Positions 22,818 to 32,374 are shown, counted from the stretch's first letter. The stretch: DNA of 59,296 nt from a virus (IMGVR_UViG_3300036781_000418:283296-342591), one strand, 5' to 3'. Notes: generated from the sequence alone by a model not told the origin. Numbers and translations: made by a program.

Positions 22818-25019
22818 TCAACGATCCTTCAGCGCCTCAACGTCAGCCTTCAGCTGTTCGATCATGGCCTGCTGTTCGTTCATTCCGGCAACCAACAGTG
22901 AAACCAGCTTCTCGTAACGGACCGTCAGGTAGTCGTTGTTGAACGGCGCTGGCGCCACGGCGTCCGGCATAACTTGCATAACGTCCTGCGCGATGAGACC
23001 GTGTTCGTGCTCGTTCGCTGGCATGTAGCCAAGCTCGTTGCAGAGGTCCATCTTCCAGTCGTAGGTCACACCACGAATTGCCTTCACCTTGTCCACGGCG
23101 TTCGTGATCACCTGCACGTTGTCCTTCAAACGGATGTCGGAGGCGGAGGCGGTGATGTTGCCCGTGGCGGTGATGTTGCCCGTGAAGGCGTGCGTCGTGC
23201 CGCCATTCAAGGCCACGTAGTTCATGGCCGTCGTGCCGGAACCGAGACCGATGTAACCCAGCTGCGTACCGCCTGAAGTCAGGAACTGCACCACACCCGT
23301 GTTGGAGCCGTTGTTCGTGATGAAAACGGAGCCAATGCCAGCGTAACCAACCATCACCGAGCCGTCGACGTTGATCTGCGATTGGTTGTGCAGGATACCC
23401 GTCATCGTGTCGCCAGCCTTGGCGACATAGGTGCCGCTGATCGAGGCGTTCGTCACGTACCCAGCGTCGTTCGACAGCTGTGAGACGCTGGTAAGGTTCT
23501 GGTTGTTCCAGATGGTGGACCAAGCGGACCAGCTAGTTTGATCACTGGTATCGTCGTTCACTCGGAAGTAAAGGCCTGACGGCGCGCCTTCCTCCGCGTT
23601 CCAGTTGGCCGTGAGCTGCATGGAACGCACGCCACCTGGACCAATGGCTTGAATACCAACGTGGTACGGTGTTGGAAAGTCAGTAGCCGCCAACGCATCG
23701 AAGCCGGCAATTGACAGTGATGGGAAAGTCAGTGGGCCTGGGGAAACGCCTGAGCCGAAGCTGTAGTACAGGACTGGAGCACCCGTCACGTTGGCGTAGG
23801 CGACCGACGAGGCCGTCGCGGCGTTGCCAGTAATGTTGATACCCCACGTGCCTGAAGCGCCACCACCCGTCAACGATGGCGAGTAAGACGTGTAGTTGCC
23901 GTCGGTGAGGAGGGTGCGCCAGCCGTTCCATGCATGTGCGTCGCCGTCACGTGTACGAATCTTGATGTCGTTACCACCAAGACCATAGGCTGCCACGAGC
24001 TGAGCCGTGTACTCGAAGGTCGTGCCGCTGAGACCGCCGAAGGTGATGAACGGTCCAGTTGGTTCACCAGTGCCACCGTACGTAAAGCCAGTTTCCAGCT
24101 TCGTGATGGACGTGTTCATGGACGTGCCGTCAGCTGAACTGATACGAGCACGACGTTGCAAGATGGCCTTGTCTTCCGTGACACCACCCAACTGCGCCGA
24201 GTTCGTGGCGTTTGTGGCCGAGTTCGCGGTGTTGGCGTTCGTGGCGAAGCCGACCGACAGTGCGGACTGCAGTGCCCAGTACGGTGCCGCGTTGTTGCCA
24301 GACAGGAAGACCATGTCCGCGCTAGACGCGGCGGCTGCGAAGCCAAACGAGGAACCGGTGTCGGCGTACAAGACCCCACCTGAGACCACCGTCGAACGAC
24401 CAGTGCCGCCGTGTGAGACTGGCAGGACGCCGGCCGTGATGTTGCCGGCGTTTAGGTAGTACGTGCTGTCCTGGCCGTCGAGCAAGTCAGCGTCAAGACC
24501 AGAGCCAGCGCCGTCGTTGTTCGCGTGCCAGACTTGTACGCCGTTGTACTTCAGACCGGCGTTTCCAAGCGTGCCGTCGATAGTCAAGGCGACGGCGTTG
24601 AGGGTGCCGCCGTTGCCGCCCCACGAATCACCAAAGCCGATTTGAACTGCACCACCACCCGCCTGAATGATGGACGGACGGTTGGTGCCGGTCGAATCCT
24701 GGTTACCGATGACGATGCGCTGCGGTCCAGACGTTTGGGTGATGCGCAGGTAGCCTGGCAACTCCAGCTGACCGGTCATCACGTCGCCGATCTTCTTCAC
24801 GAACTGGCTAGGGTCGCCACCGACTTGCAGCCAGCCTTGGGTCAGCTGCGGTGAACCCGCACCGAAACCACCCGTGTAGCCGTAAAGGTAGACACCGGTG
24901 GTACCCAGCCCGTCGGCGTTGTTGGTCTTGTAGAAGGCCAGGCCGTCCGGGATATCGTTTGTGGATGGCAGCGTCGGACCGTATGGGAGCTGCGCGCCGC
25001 CGTTAAGCGTCTTTGACAT
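22818..25019 (-). CDS. Tail fibre with S74 self-cleaving chaperone domain
   Basis: From ATG 25019 (MSKTLNGGAQLPYGPT) this 733-aa protein has fibre modules (FVKKIGDVMTGQLELPGYL, VWHANNDGAGSGLDADLLDGQDS, TYVAKAGDTMTGILHN). It ends in a peptidase S74 intramolecular chaperone. The chaperone starts SASDIRLKDN, where self-cleavage occurs before the catalytic Ser as in endosialidases, then VDKVKAIRGVTYDW, GLIAQDVMQVMPDAV, YEKLVSLLVAGM and a coiled coil EQLKADVEALK. The chaperone trimerises the fibre and is cut off. An upstream frame to 25163 is open but lies across the promoter and was not used. Confidence 0.92.
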   Translation of the reverse strand: MSKTLNGGAQLPYGPTLPSTNDIPDGLAFYKTNNADGLGTTGVYLYGYTGGFGAGSPQLTQGWLQVGGDPSQFVKKIGDVMTGQLELPGYLRITQTSGPQRIVIGNQDSTGTNRPSIIQAGGGAVQIGFGDSWGGNGGTLNAVALTIDGTLGNAGLKYNGVQVWHANNDGAGSGLDADLLDGQDSTYYLNAGNITAGVLPVSHGGTGRSTVVSGGVLYADTGSSFGFAAAASSADMVFLSGNNAAPYWALQSALSVGFATNANTANSATNATNSAQLGGVTEDKAILQRRARISSADGTSMNTSITKLETGFTYGGTGEPTGPFITFGGLSGTTFEYTAQLVAAYGLGGNDIKIRTRDGDAHAWNGWRTLLTDGNYTSYSPSLTGGGASGTWGINITGNAATASSVAYANVTGAPVLYYSFGSGVSPGPLTFPSLSIAGFDALAATDFPTPYHVGIQAIGPGGVRSMQLTANWNAEEGAPSGLYFRVNDDTSDQTSWSAWSTIWNNQNLTSVSQLSNDAGYVTNASISGTYVAKAGDTMTGILHNQSQINVDGSVMVGYAGIGSVFITNNGSNTGVVQFLTSGGTQLGYIGLGSGTTAMNYVALNGGTTHAFTGNITATGNITASASDIRLKDNVQVITNAVDKVKAIRGVTYDWKMDLCNELGYMPANEHEHGLIAQDVMQVMPDAVAPAPFNNDYLTVRYEKLVSLLVAGMNEQQAMIEQLKADVEALKDR

Positions 25020-25050
25020 GCGTTTTCCTACTTGTAGGTAGATAGATCGG

Positions 25051-25058
25051 CTATTTAG
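25051..25058 (-). promoter_or_regulatory. Late promoter motif (CTAAATAG)
   Basis: The - strand motif ends 32 bases before the fibre ATG at 25019. Confidence 0.55.
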
Positions 25059-25156
25059 CTTCCGGCGTCCCAAGTTCATGATCTTGCAGTCCAATCGATG
25101 GGTTGAGGTCGTCGCCCAAAAATCTACAATCATCTGTACACGTTTATGGAGACCTA

Positions 25157-26158
25157 ATGTCAACCGGCTACCTCAATCAAGACTTCAAGCAGTGTCTCAT
25201 CGACCTCAACACGCATGGCATCGTCAGCGCCCCACGTGGATCCGAGACGAAGGAGCTGCTGAACTACAACATCACCCTGCGCGATCCACGCAACCGCCTG
25301 ATCACGATGCGCGATCGCAACACCAAGCTGCCCTACCTGCTGGGCGAGTTCATCTGGTACCTCGGTGGCTCGAATGAACCGACCGACATCCTGGCGTACT
25401 CGAAGTTCTGGGGACAGCTCACCAACGTCGGTGGACCTGAAGGTTACGCGGACGGCACGATCAACTCCAACTATGGCTACCGCTTCTTCGGCCACGACAA
25501 GAACGCGGCGGTCGACCGCGGCTACGACGAGAAGACGTCGCAGTGGTACACGGTGGTCGACATCCTGTCCAAGGACAAGGACTCCCGTCAGGCCATCATG
25601 AACGTGCACTTGCCCGCTGACCGCTGGGCTGGCAACAAGGACGTGCCGTGCACCCTGTCCCTGCAGTTCTTCATTCGTGACAACGCCCTGCACATGATCG
25701 TGAACATGCGGTCGAACGACGTCATCTTGGGCTTCACCAACGACGTCTTCCAGTTCACCATGCTGCAGGAAGCGATGCTGCTCCAGCTCCAGCGCTTCTA
25801 CCCGGACATTGAACTCGGCTTCTACTACCACAACGCCGGCTCGATGCACATCTACGACCGTCACTACGCCATGATGGACAAGATCATGGCCGACGAGACC
25901 GTGATCGACGTGTCCATGGTTCCGATGGACAAGTTCAACGACCAGATCATTCTGGGTCTGTACACGGTTGAGCAGGTCTGGCGTCAAGCTGGCATGAATC
26001 CCGACTTCGATCCGGCTACCGTCGGTGCTTGGGCCCTCCTGACGCCGTACTGGCAGAACCTCTTCCGCATGTGTTTCCTTGAAGACGCCGAGGCCTTCAG
26101 CTACATCTTCGGTGACACCCATGACGATCACGTTCACGGTGAGCACTGTGAGCACTGA
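25157..26158 (+). CDS. dCMP hydroxymethylase-like thymidylate-synthase homologue
   Basis: This 333-aa protein matches T4 gp42 in its key blocks: GTINSNYGYRFF (T4 GEINSNYGWAIW), DSRQAIMNVHLP, VPCTLSLQFFIRD with the catalytic Cys, and VNMRSNDVILGFTNDVFQF (T4 VNMRSNDVVFGFRND), then AGSMHIYDRHY. The Asp in GFTND replaces the Asn that selects dUMP in thymidylate synthase; in dCMP hydroxymethylase this Asp selects dCMP. It should therefore make 5-hydroxymethyl-dCMP using methylene-tetrahydrofolate. True ThyA is separate at 55797. ATG 25157 was chosen over an upstream in-frame codon. Confidence 0.85.
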   Translation: MSTGYLNQDFKQCLIDLNTHGIVSAPRGSETKELLNYNITLRDPRNRLITMRDRNTKLPYLLGEFIWYLGGSNEPTDILAYSKFWGQLTNVGGPEGYADGTINSNYGYRFFGHDKNAAVDRGYDEKTSQWYTVVDILSKDKDSRQAIMNVHLPADRWAGNKDVPCTLSLQFFIRDNALHMIVNMRSNDVILGFTNDVFQFTMLQEAMLLQLQRFYPDIELGFYYHNAGSMHIYDRHYAMMDKIMADETVIDVSMVPMDKFNDQIILGLYTVEQVWRQAGMNPDFDPATVGAWALLTPYWQNLFRMCFLEDAEAFSYIFGDTHDDHVHGEHCEH

Positions 26159-26354
26159 ACGCTACCCAGTCGGCACGCTGCTGCGATTTTTAGAGAACAG
26201 CAGCGTGCCTGAAGATCCAATCTACGGGTACGTCGTGGAGAACTACAAGTTGCCAGGCGACGTCTGCGTCTGTTGGGAGACCAACATGATGTCGTCCTAC
26301 GACGAAGAGTGGCTCGACGGACACACGGTCATCAACACAACTGGTAAACGCTAA
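26121..26354 (+). CDS. Small hypothetical protein
   Basis: This protein of about 77 aa overlaps the hydroxymethylase end. The core RYPVGTLLRFLENSSVPEDPIYGYVVENYKLP...CVCWETNM is a small beta-barrel-like sequence of unknown family. The start is uncertain: ATG 26121, or GTG 26148 beside the previous stop. It begins a run of tightly packed small genes. Confidence 0.5.
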   Translation: MTITFTVSTVSTERYPVGTLLRFLENSSVPEDPIYGYVVENYKLPGDVCVCWETNMMSSYDEEWLDGHTVINTTGKR

Positions 26355-26356
26355 CC

Positions 26357-26599
26357 ATGTTCGCATACGCAATCCTCGCAATCCTCGTGCTGATGGGCAC
26401 GACCTTCGGTACTCGGTACCTCAACTTCTCGTCTGACCACACCATCGGCGCGATGGTGCTGTCAGCCGGTTTGGCGGTTGGCCTGCTCATCATGGGTGGT
26501 GTCGCCCATGTAGATGAAATTGCCCATGACAGGGTCATCGCCGCCGCACAGTGCGCGACTGGTCCGGTTCCGACACCCGCACCACCAGCGTCCAAGTGA
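26357..26599 (+). CDS. Small membrane protein
   Basis: This 80-aa protein has two hydrophobic helices (FAYAILAILVLMGTTFG and IGAMVLSAGLAVGLLIMGGV) and a short Pro-rich tail. It starts 2 bases after the previous stop. No family is recognised. Confidence 0.6.
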   Translation: MFAYAILAILVLMGTTFGTRYLNFSSDHTIGAMVLSAGLAVGLLIMGGVAHVDEIAHDRVIAAAQCATGPVPTPAPPASK

Positions 26600-26790
26600 A
26601 GCACAACCTCGGCGCGCAACCAAGGTCAGTGACCGTCAAGGCGCTGCTGACCTCGTTGATTGAACGACGTGAACCCCAAGAGGTGATCGTCGTTCACCAC
26701 TACATCGATAAGATGGACGTTCTTCAGCTGGAGGTCGAGCGTCGATCAACGACGTTGGGCGTTCACTTTGAAAGGGTTTTCATCAGATGA
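26596..26790 (+). CDS. Small hypothetical protein (GTG start)
   Basis: A GTG at 26596 overlaps the previous stop (GTGA). It gives 64 aa (KHNLGAQPRSVTVKALLTSL, IVVHHYIDKMDVLQLEVERR). It overlaps the next gene by 4 bases. Confidence 0.5.
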   Translation: MKHNLGAQPRSVTVKALLTSLIERREPQEVIVVHHYIDKMDVLQLEVERRSTTLGVHFERVFIR

Positions 26791-27368
26791 AATATGGAAT
26801 CCAAATTCGGTTTCACGATGGACAAATCGAATACCTGTACAGCAGCCGCTATTTGGGGTTGACGAAGGACATCACCGAGACCGCGCTCTACAACCAAGAG
26901 CAGAGCGCGATCGACGCGGTCAAGCTACTGCGCAAGGACGGGCATGAGCCAGATGATGGGGAGTTTGAAGTCATCGGCGTAGAGTACGCCGTGCAGAAGA
27001 CCGTCACGGTTAAGCAGCCTCCACGGAAGACGGGCTACGCAATCATCACCTCATCGGTTGAAAAGCCCGACATTGACGTCTTCTTCAACGGTACCAAGCG
27101 ACCTGGCATTCACGACAACCGACTCCACCAGTTCTTCGGAACCATTCATCGCGCCACCACGTTCGAGACTGAGGCCTTGGCTGAGGCGCGTGTTCAGGTG
27201 ATCATCGCCGCCGCCGACTTCGCGTTGAACGAGGCTGGTAAACCAGCTTACGACTACGGCGGTTTCCGAAACACCGCGGAAGAACGTGAGCGCTCACGAC
27301 AAGCGTGCATCGCCTACGCCCAACGACTTCGAGACGACTTGAACGCAATCCACGTAGAAAAGCTCTAA
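26787..27368 (+). CDS. Hypothetical protein
   Basis: This 193-aa protein is of no recognised family. It starts KYGIQIRFHDGQIEYLYSSRY and has a charged helical C-terminus (NTAEERERSRQACIAYAQRLR). It starts in an ATGA overlap and its stop overlaps the helicase ATG (TAATG), so it is coupled to the helicase. Confidence 0.6.
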   Translation: MKYGIQIRFHDGQIEYLYSSRYLGLTKDITETALYNQEQSAIDAVKLLRKDGHEPDDGEFEVIGVEYAVQKTVTVKQPPRKTGYAIITSSVEKPDIDVFFNGTKRPGIHDNRLHQFFGTIHRATTFETEALAEARVQVIIAAADFALNEAGKPAYDYGGFRNTAEERERSRQACIAYAQRLRDDLNAIHVEKL

Positions 27369-29122
27369 TGAAATACGAATCGCAGATCCTCGAGGCCTAT
27401 ACGTACCTCGGCTTCGCACCACGGCCAGGTCAGGTTGAGAACATCAACCTGATCCTCACGACCTTCCTTGACGACGGTATCAAGACGATCACACTGTCCG
27501 CGCCAACCGGCACGGGCAAGTCACTGATCGGGGCGGTGACCGCCGAGGTACTTCACCGCATCAAGCACCCAGACGTTGAAGCGGGCGCGAGCTTTCTGCT
27601 GTCGCCGACGAACCTGCTGTCCGAGCAGTACCACACCACCTTCCAACAGGGGCGTGATCCAATGGACACTCGGTTCAGGATGTTAAAGGGCGCGAACAAC
27701 TACGAGTGTTCAGCCCTGTCCACGGATGAGGAACAGCAGAACGCCGAGGTCTGCGCCAACATCATGTTCAAGAAGCAGGGCATGGAGCCGATCATCCAAG
27801 AGCACTGCAACAAGTGCCTCTTCATGTTCCACAAGAGCATGCGTGACCGCGCCCGCCACCTGATCACGAACTACTCCATGTTCTTCGTTGATCGGATGTA
27901 CACGAAGCGGATGGCCCCGCGCACCTTGACCGTCTTTGACGAGGCCCACCTCATCAACGACCTGTTCACCGAGCACAACGCCATCTACTTCTCAGACTCA
28001 CGCCTCGTGAAGATGCAGAAGGAAGTGTCGGAAGGCCTGACTCTTGGCCACACCTCGATCTTCAAGGACCTGAAGCAGATTCGACTGGACATGCTGGATG
28101 GCAAGATCAACGAAGGCACGTACATCCAGTACCTGACTCAGCTTGCGGAAATCTACGCCGACGTGTCGGAGCAGGCGGCCGCCGAGATGGAGCGTACCAT
28201 CCGCTCACCGAAGCGCTACATGCAGCTGTCCGACCTGCAGCGGAAGTACTTCGGCCTGGGCTGTAAGATCGGCGACCTGCTGCTCTACCAGTACCCACAC
28301 GCTTTCGAGCACAAGGTCCGTGATCCGAAGTTCAAGGGCAGTGAGGACGAGGTCTCCGTGAAGCCGATCTTCGTCGGCGACATGTTCAAGATCCTTGACT
28401 ACTCGGAGCACAACCTCTTGATGTCGGCGACGTTCTCCAAGACGTACGCCACCCGCACCCTGACGTTGGGCGACTCGCACCGCCACATTCGCCTTGAACC
28501 CACGTTCCCACGTGAGAACAAGAAGGTCCTGTTCTTCAAGACGCAGACCTTGAACTACAACACGATGCAGCAGCCTGAGACCTTGAAGAAGCTCCAAGCT
28601 TCGGCCTACGAGATCGTCAAGCACCACACCGACCTTGGTGAACGCGGCATCCTGCTGGCACCGTCGTTCATCGTGGCCAACGGGGTGGCTGAAGCGCTCC
28701 GTGGCATGAAGGTCGGCACCCGCATCTTCGAGCAGGTGCGTGGTGAGAAGCTGGGCACCGTCGTGGCGCGCTTCAAGGAGTTCAACGAAGGTCCCGCCCT
28801 GTTGGTGACGCCGTCTGGCTTCGAAGGTCTTGATCTGGCCGGTGACCTTAGCCGCTACCAGATCATCTTGAAGACCCCGTACGCCTCGCTTGGTGAAGCA
28901 CGCATCCGCCACATCGCCAACGGCTACCCCGACATCTACCGCCTCATGGCGACGATGAAGGTGGTCCAAGGTGCGGGTCGGTCAGTGCGTGGTCCAGACG
29001 ACTACGCCATCACGTACATCATGGACGCGGCGGCCCAAGCCCTTTGGACTAGCTCGGACATGGAGTGGGCCAACGAGTTCTCAACGCGCTTCAGCAGCCT
29101 GCTGGTTGATCCCAATGAATGA
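27368..29122 (+). CDS. XPD/DinG-like DNA helicase with Cys cluster
   Basis: This 584-aa superfamily 2 helicase has Walker A SAPTGTGKSL, DEAH box TVFDEAHLIND, ATFSKTYATRTLTL, and a motif VI-like QGAGRSVRGPDDYA near the end. Between motifs I and II, four cysteines (NYECS, EVCAN, HCNKC) occur where XPD and DinG hold an iron-sulfur cluster. Such enzymes unwind DNA 5' to 3', for example at R-loops. The ATG overlaps the preceding stop. It is the first of several replication or repair genes here. Confidence 0.85.
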   Translation: MKYESQILEAYTYLGFAPRPGQVENINLILTTFLDDGIKTITLSAPTGTGKSLIGAVTAEVLHRIKHPDVEAGASFLLSPTNLLSEQYHTTFQQGRDPMDTRFRMLKGANNYECSALSTDEEQQNAEVCANIMFKKQGMEPIIQEHCNKCLFMFHKSMRDRARHLITNYSMFFVDRMYTKRMAPRTLTVFDEAHLINDLFTEHNAIYFSDSRLVKMQKEVSEGLTLGHTSIFKDLKQIRLDMLDGKINEGTYIQYLTQLAEIYADVSEQAAAEMERTIRSPKRYMQLSDLQRKYFGLGCKIGDLLLYQYPHAFEHKVRDPKFKGSEDEVSVKPIFVGDMFKILDYSEHNLLMSATFSKTYATRTLTLGDSHRHIRLEPTFPRENKKVLFFKTQTLNYNTMQQPETLKKLQASAYEIVKHHTDLGERGILLAPSFIVANGVAEALRGMKVGTRIFEQVRGEKLGTVVARFKEFNEGPALLVTPSGFEGLDLAGDLSRYQIILKTPYASLGEARIRHIANGYPDIYRLMATMKVVQGAGRSVRGPDDYAITYIMDAAAQALWTSSDMEWANEFSTRFSSLLVDPNE

Positions 29123-29219
29123 GCTTGAAGAGGATGAAGAAGAGCCCCGTGTCGGTAGAATATCAAAGATGTCAAGACACTTTTCAACACGCGACCTTAC
29201 TATCTTGGGTGGAGCCACA

Positions 29220-30239
29220 ATGAGAGACGGAACGTACATCACCGACGACTACGAAGAGTCGAGGAAGATGGCCTTCATCACGAGTCTTGTCGATCAAGGC
29301 CACACGGTGCTGAACGATCGGCGCAAGTGCCAGAAGCCTGACATGCCGCTGATGGCCTTCGTCAAGCTCGTGCAGGCCTTGGCCGCCAAGGTGAACAGCT
29401 CGACGGCCCAGGTCATCATGTACGGGCCTGGCTACTCGGACAACGCGAACACCGGTACGGCCACGGTGTTCAGCAAGGACATCTACATCAACGTGCAGTT
29501 CGAGCCGGACATTGCCACGATCGACGTCTTCTGCTGGGGCAACTACATTCCCATCATCGGCAAGGCGATCGAGGAGATCACCATGCCACTCGGTCCACGC
29601 ATTCACTGGGCGTACGGCAAGCACGGTGAGACCATGACTCAGCAGCTGAACATGGTTCCCCTCGTCATCGGTGCGTACCCATGGATGAAGCAGACGTACG
29701 AGGACTACGTCGACGCGTTCATGAAGTCGAGCGCGAACATCCTCATCCTGCTTGGCCCAGCCGGAACCGGCAAGACGTCGTTCATCCGCAACATGATCGC
29801 CCGCACGAAGTCCCAAGCGCTGCTCACCTACGACCAAGAGCTGATTCGCGACGAGCGCTTCTTCGTGAACTTCATGGAGGGTCAGTCCACCTTCATGGTG
29901 GCCGAGGACTGTGACACCATGCTGAAGTCCCGTGAGGACGGCAACACGATGATGCACCGGTTCCTGAACATCGCCGACGGTCTGGTCTCGAGCTCGAAGA
30001 AGAAGCTGATCTTCAGCACGAACCTGCCAACGGTACGTGACATCGACACGGCGCTGATCCGTCCTGGTCGCTGCTTCGACGTGATGGAGTTCCGTCCACT
30101 GACCCGTGTTGAGGCGACCGCCGTGACGACGCGCTACAACCTTGACCTGGCAGACGGCAACTCGTTCACGTTGGCCGAGCTCTTCAACGGCGAACAACCA
30201 AGCGCGACCACCGTGAACAGGTCGATGGGTTTCACCTGA
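29220..30239 (+). CDS. AAA ATPase
   Basis: This 339-aa ATPase has Walker A LLGPAGTGKTSFI in the middle, Walker B FMVAEDCD, a sensor-like KLIFSTNLP and arginine-finger-type ALIRPGRCFD. This resembles AAA proteins of the BCS1/FtsH class. The N-terminal 150 residues are unrecognised. ATG 29220 follows GGTGGAG; ATGs at 29115 and 29169 would lengthen it. It is probably a remodelling ATPase with unknown target. Confidence 0.75.
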   Translation: MRDGTYITDDYEESRKMAFITSLVDQGHTVLNDRRKCQKPDMPLMAFVKLVQALAAKVNSSTAQVIMYGPGYSDNANTGTATVFSKDIYINVQFEPDIATIDVFCWGNYIPIIGKAIEEITMPLGPRIHWAYGKHGETMTQQLNMVPLVIGAYPWMKQTYEDYVDAFMKSSANILILLGPAGTGKTSFIRNMIARTKSQALLTYDQELIRDERFFVNFMEGQSTFMVAEDCDTMLKSREDGNTMMHRFLNIADGLVSSSKKKLIFSTNLPTVRDIDTALIRPGRCFDVMEFRPLTRVEATAVTTRYNLDLADGNSFTLAELFNGEQPSATTVNRSMGFT

Positions 30240-30297
30240 TCACGAGCAAAGTCTAACCAGAACCTGTATCGTGTTCAAGCGTAGCGTCTCGTTTGCG

Positions 30298-30303
30298 TAG
30301 AAT
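30298..30303 (+). promoter_or_regulatory. -10-like element TAGAAT
   Basis: TAGAAT in the gap before the gene at 30337, with a weak TTCAAG 18 bases upstream. Confidence 0.3.
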
Positions 30304-30336
30304 GAGACCTACTGTTCCACAACTCATAGGTCTGAC

Positions 30337-30762
30337 ATGATCCTCACGACTGAAAAGGCCGTCGAGCCGCCGCGGATTCTCGCCAAGATTCAGCTCGACG
30401 CAGCCGAGCTGCTGTTGCTGAACCGCATCATCACGCTGGTTGAGAGTCGCGCCTTGCCAGACGACACTGGTGTCACTCAGTCCAGCGAAGCGTACTACTT
30501 TGGCCGTGACGCCATCGAAACGCTTGGCCGCAAGCTGCGCAACGAGTACCGTGCGTTGGACCAAACCAACCCGTTCACCGCCGCCCGTGACTACAGCGCA
30601 TTGAACTACAACGCGGTGACGACGATGTCCATCGTCGACGGCAGGGTCATATACGTGAAGGGGCACGACACCCGCGTGCAGCTCGCCTTCAGCGACGGCG
30701 ACGTGCTGTGGATCAAGGACGCCGACGCCAAGATCAACACCTCGGTGGAGCAAGCCGAATGA
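30337..30762 (+). CDS. Hypothetical protein
   Basis: This 141-aa protein is of unrecognised family. The layout PPRILAKIQLDAAELLLLNRIITLVESR is echoed by the next gene (FTPLELLMLRRMLYATG), so the two may be distant paralogues. It overlaps the next gene by ATGA. Confidence 0.6.
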   Translation: MILTTEKAVEPPRILAKIQLDAAELLLLNRIITLVESRALPDDTGVTQSSEAYYFGRDAIETLGRKLRNEYRALDQTNPFTAARDYSALNYNAVTTMSIVDGRVIYVKGHDTRVQLAFSDGDVLWIKDADAKINTSVEQAE

Positions 30763-31163
30763 CGACCATCTCCACTGAAGACGGCAAGCGGGACTTCAAG
30801 CCGGGCACGATCACGTTCACGCCGCTGGAACTGCTCATGCTGCGCCGTATGCTGTACGCCACCGGCGCGGCTCACAACACGACGCATGGCGAGCCACTGA
30901 CGTCGGCACAGTTCGATACCGGCTATACGACCCTTGAAGGCATGAAGCACAAGGTGCGCAGCCACTTCAACGCCGTCGATGAATATGCTCGTGAGTTCGT
31001 TGATCCGTCGAACGTCGCCAACGAATGCGCCAGCATGTACATTGAAGAGCGTGTCGGTCGCGCCCTGATCTCGTACGGTGACCATTTCGTCATGCGCATG
31101 AGCCTCTCCGAGCGTGACATCAAGTGGTCCATCACCCTTCCACAACCTCGCCCGACAACCTAA
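30759..31163 (+). CDS. Hypothetical protein, possible paralogue of previous
   Basis: This 134-aa protein has GTITFTPLELLMLRRMLY then an acidic helical middle and a beta-like end (YGDHFVMRMSLSERDIKWSI). The order of elements matches the gene at 30337 (start motif LxxLELLxLxR, end VxLxFSDxDV). It ends directly at the ATG of the kinase. Confidence 0.55.
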   Translation: MTTISTEDGKRDFKPGTITFTPLELLMLRRMLYATGAAHNTTHGEPLTSAQFDTGYTTLEGMKHKVRSHFNAVDEYAREFVDPSNVANECASMYIEERVGRALISYGDHFVMRMSLSERDIKWSITLPQPRPTT

Positions 31164-31781
31164 ATGACCGACTACCCTCAACCCTCCGTCTTCCTGATTG
31201 AAGGTCTCGACCGCCTTGGTAAGTCCACGCTCGTCGAGAACATCATCGACAAGCTGGGCTACTACCAGCGCCTCCACTTCTCCAAACCGAAGATGGTCGA
31301 GCGCTACGCCAATGCGGAAGCGGACGTTGAGTTGGCGGTCAAGTACGGCGTGTCCAGTGAGAACGCCGCGCTGTTCCACTACCAGCAGGCGTGCTTCCGC
31401 AACTTGTTCATCATGGCCCACAGCTACGGTCGCTTCATCTGCGACCGCGCCCACCTCGGCGAGGCGGTCTACTCGAACCTCTACCGCGGCTACGACGGCA
31501 ACTACGTCTTCGACCTTGAAGAGAACCTCGCGGCCAACGAGCTCGCCCGAGTGCGGCTCATTCTGTTGGTCGAGAACTTCACGTGCTCCAAGCACTTCGT
31601 CGACGACGGCCACAGCCTTGGCCCAGAGTCGGCGCGCGCCAAGGAGCAGGACCTGTTCATGCACGCGTTCAACCGCTCCATCATCCGCGACAAGCGCGTG
31701 GTGAGCGTGACGGACATCTACACGGGCCAGTTCCGTGATCCACAGGACATCCTCGAAGAGGTTCTGGCTCATGCTTTCTGA
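31164..31781 (+). CDS. Thymidylate-kinase-like dNMP kinase
   Basis: This 205-aa P-loop kinase has FLIEGLDRLGKSTLVENI (Walker A of the TMPK/dNK group), FICDRAHLGEAVYSNLYRGYD (the DR motif) and VRLILLVENF. A lid region SLGPESARAKEQDLF follows. It phosphorylates deoxynucleotides. In an hmC-containing phage it may raise hydroxymethyl-dCMP to diphosphate, as T4 gp1 does by a different fold. The start follows the previous stop directly. Confidence 0.8.
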   Translation: MTDYPQPSVFLIEGLDRLGKSTLVENIIDKLGYYQRLHFSKPKMVERYANAEADVELAVKYGVSSENAALFHYQQACFRNLFIMAHSYGRFICDRAHLGEAVYSNLYRGYDGNYVFDLEENLAANELARVRLILLVENFTCSKHFVDDGHSLGPESARAKEQDLFMHAFNRSIIRDKRVVSVTDIYTGQFRDPQDILEEVLAHAF

Positions 31782-32061
31782 GGTTCCACCCAATGCGCCT
31801 GGTTTATCGCTTGAAGATCTTCAGTCAAATGAGGGCCTTACGTTCTTGGCTATCTGCTACGACGCGTGCTTTCCGAACGAGGATGGCCCAGTTGACGACG
31901 CCACCGCCACGGCACGTCAGGCAACCTATCCGGCCGCCAGTACCACCAGCCCCTCCAAGGCGGTCTCCTTCCCCAACAAAACCCGCTTCCTCCAGTTCGT
32001 CAAGAGTCTCCTCAGACACCACGAACGTGCTCTTGCTCGCGCGAGAGAGACAGAGACTTGA
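31771..32061 (+). CDS. Small hypothetical protein
   Basis: This 96-aa protein (LSEVPPNAPGLSLEDLQSN, with C-terminal FLQFVKSLLRHHERALARARE) overlaps the kinase stop by 11 bases. The middle is Pro/Ala/Thr rich. The family is unknown. Confidence 0.5.
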   Translation: MLSEVPPNAPGLSLEDLQSNEGLTFLAICYDACFPNEDGPVDDATATARQATYPAASTTSPSKAVSFPNKTRFLQFVKSLLRHHERALARARETET

Positions 32062-32074
32062 AAACGAGAAACGT

Positions 32075-32338
32075 ATGCACGCCGAACAAATCTTCCGAAC
32101 TACGCTCAAGGAGCTGGCAGCCGATGGAAACGAGAAGGCGAGGCTCGCCTTGACCCTCTGCGCCGACGTTCCGCCCGCCGACCCGAACGTGATCAGTGAC
32201 GCAAAGGGCATGCTGCAGAACGCGATCATCGAATTGCAAGGTGCGCTTAAGGCAAACGGTTTGGAGTGGACGTCGACCACTGACAAATACATCGCAACGG
32301 CGACACGCATGATCGTCGCGACCATCGCGAAGCTCTAA
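32075..32338 (+). CDS. Small helical hypothetical protein
   Basis: This 87-aa protein (HAEQIFRTTLKELAADGNEK, AIIELQGALKANGLEW) is all helical. The stop lies within a long hairpin at 32332. The family is unknown. Confidence 0.5.
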   Translation: MHAEQIFRTTLKELAADGNEKARLALTLCADVPPADPNVISDAKGMLQNAIIELQGALKANGLEWTSTTDKYIATATRMIVATIAKL

Positions 32339-32358
32339 CCCAAGTTAAGGGTTAGAGC
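32332..32358 (+). terminator. Long hairpin at gene end
   Basis: A perfect 10-bp stem GCTCTAACCC/GGGTTAGAGC with a 7-nt loop spans the stop codon. The downstream T content is weak. Confidence 0.6.
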
Positions 32359-32374
32359 GGCTCATGTTTCGGGC

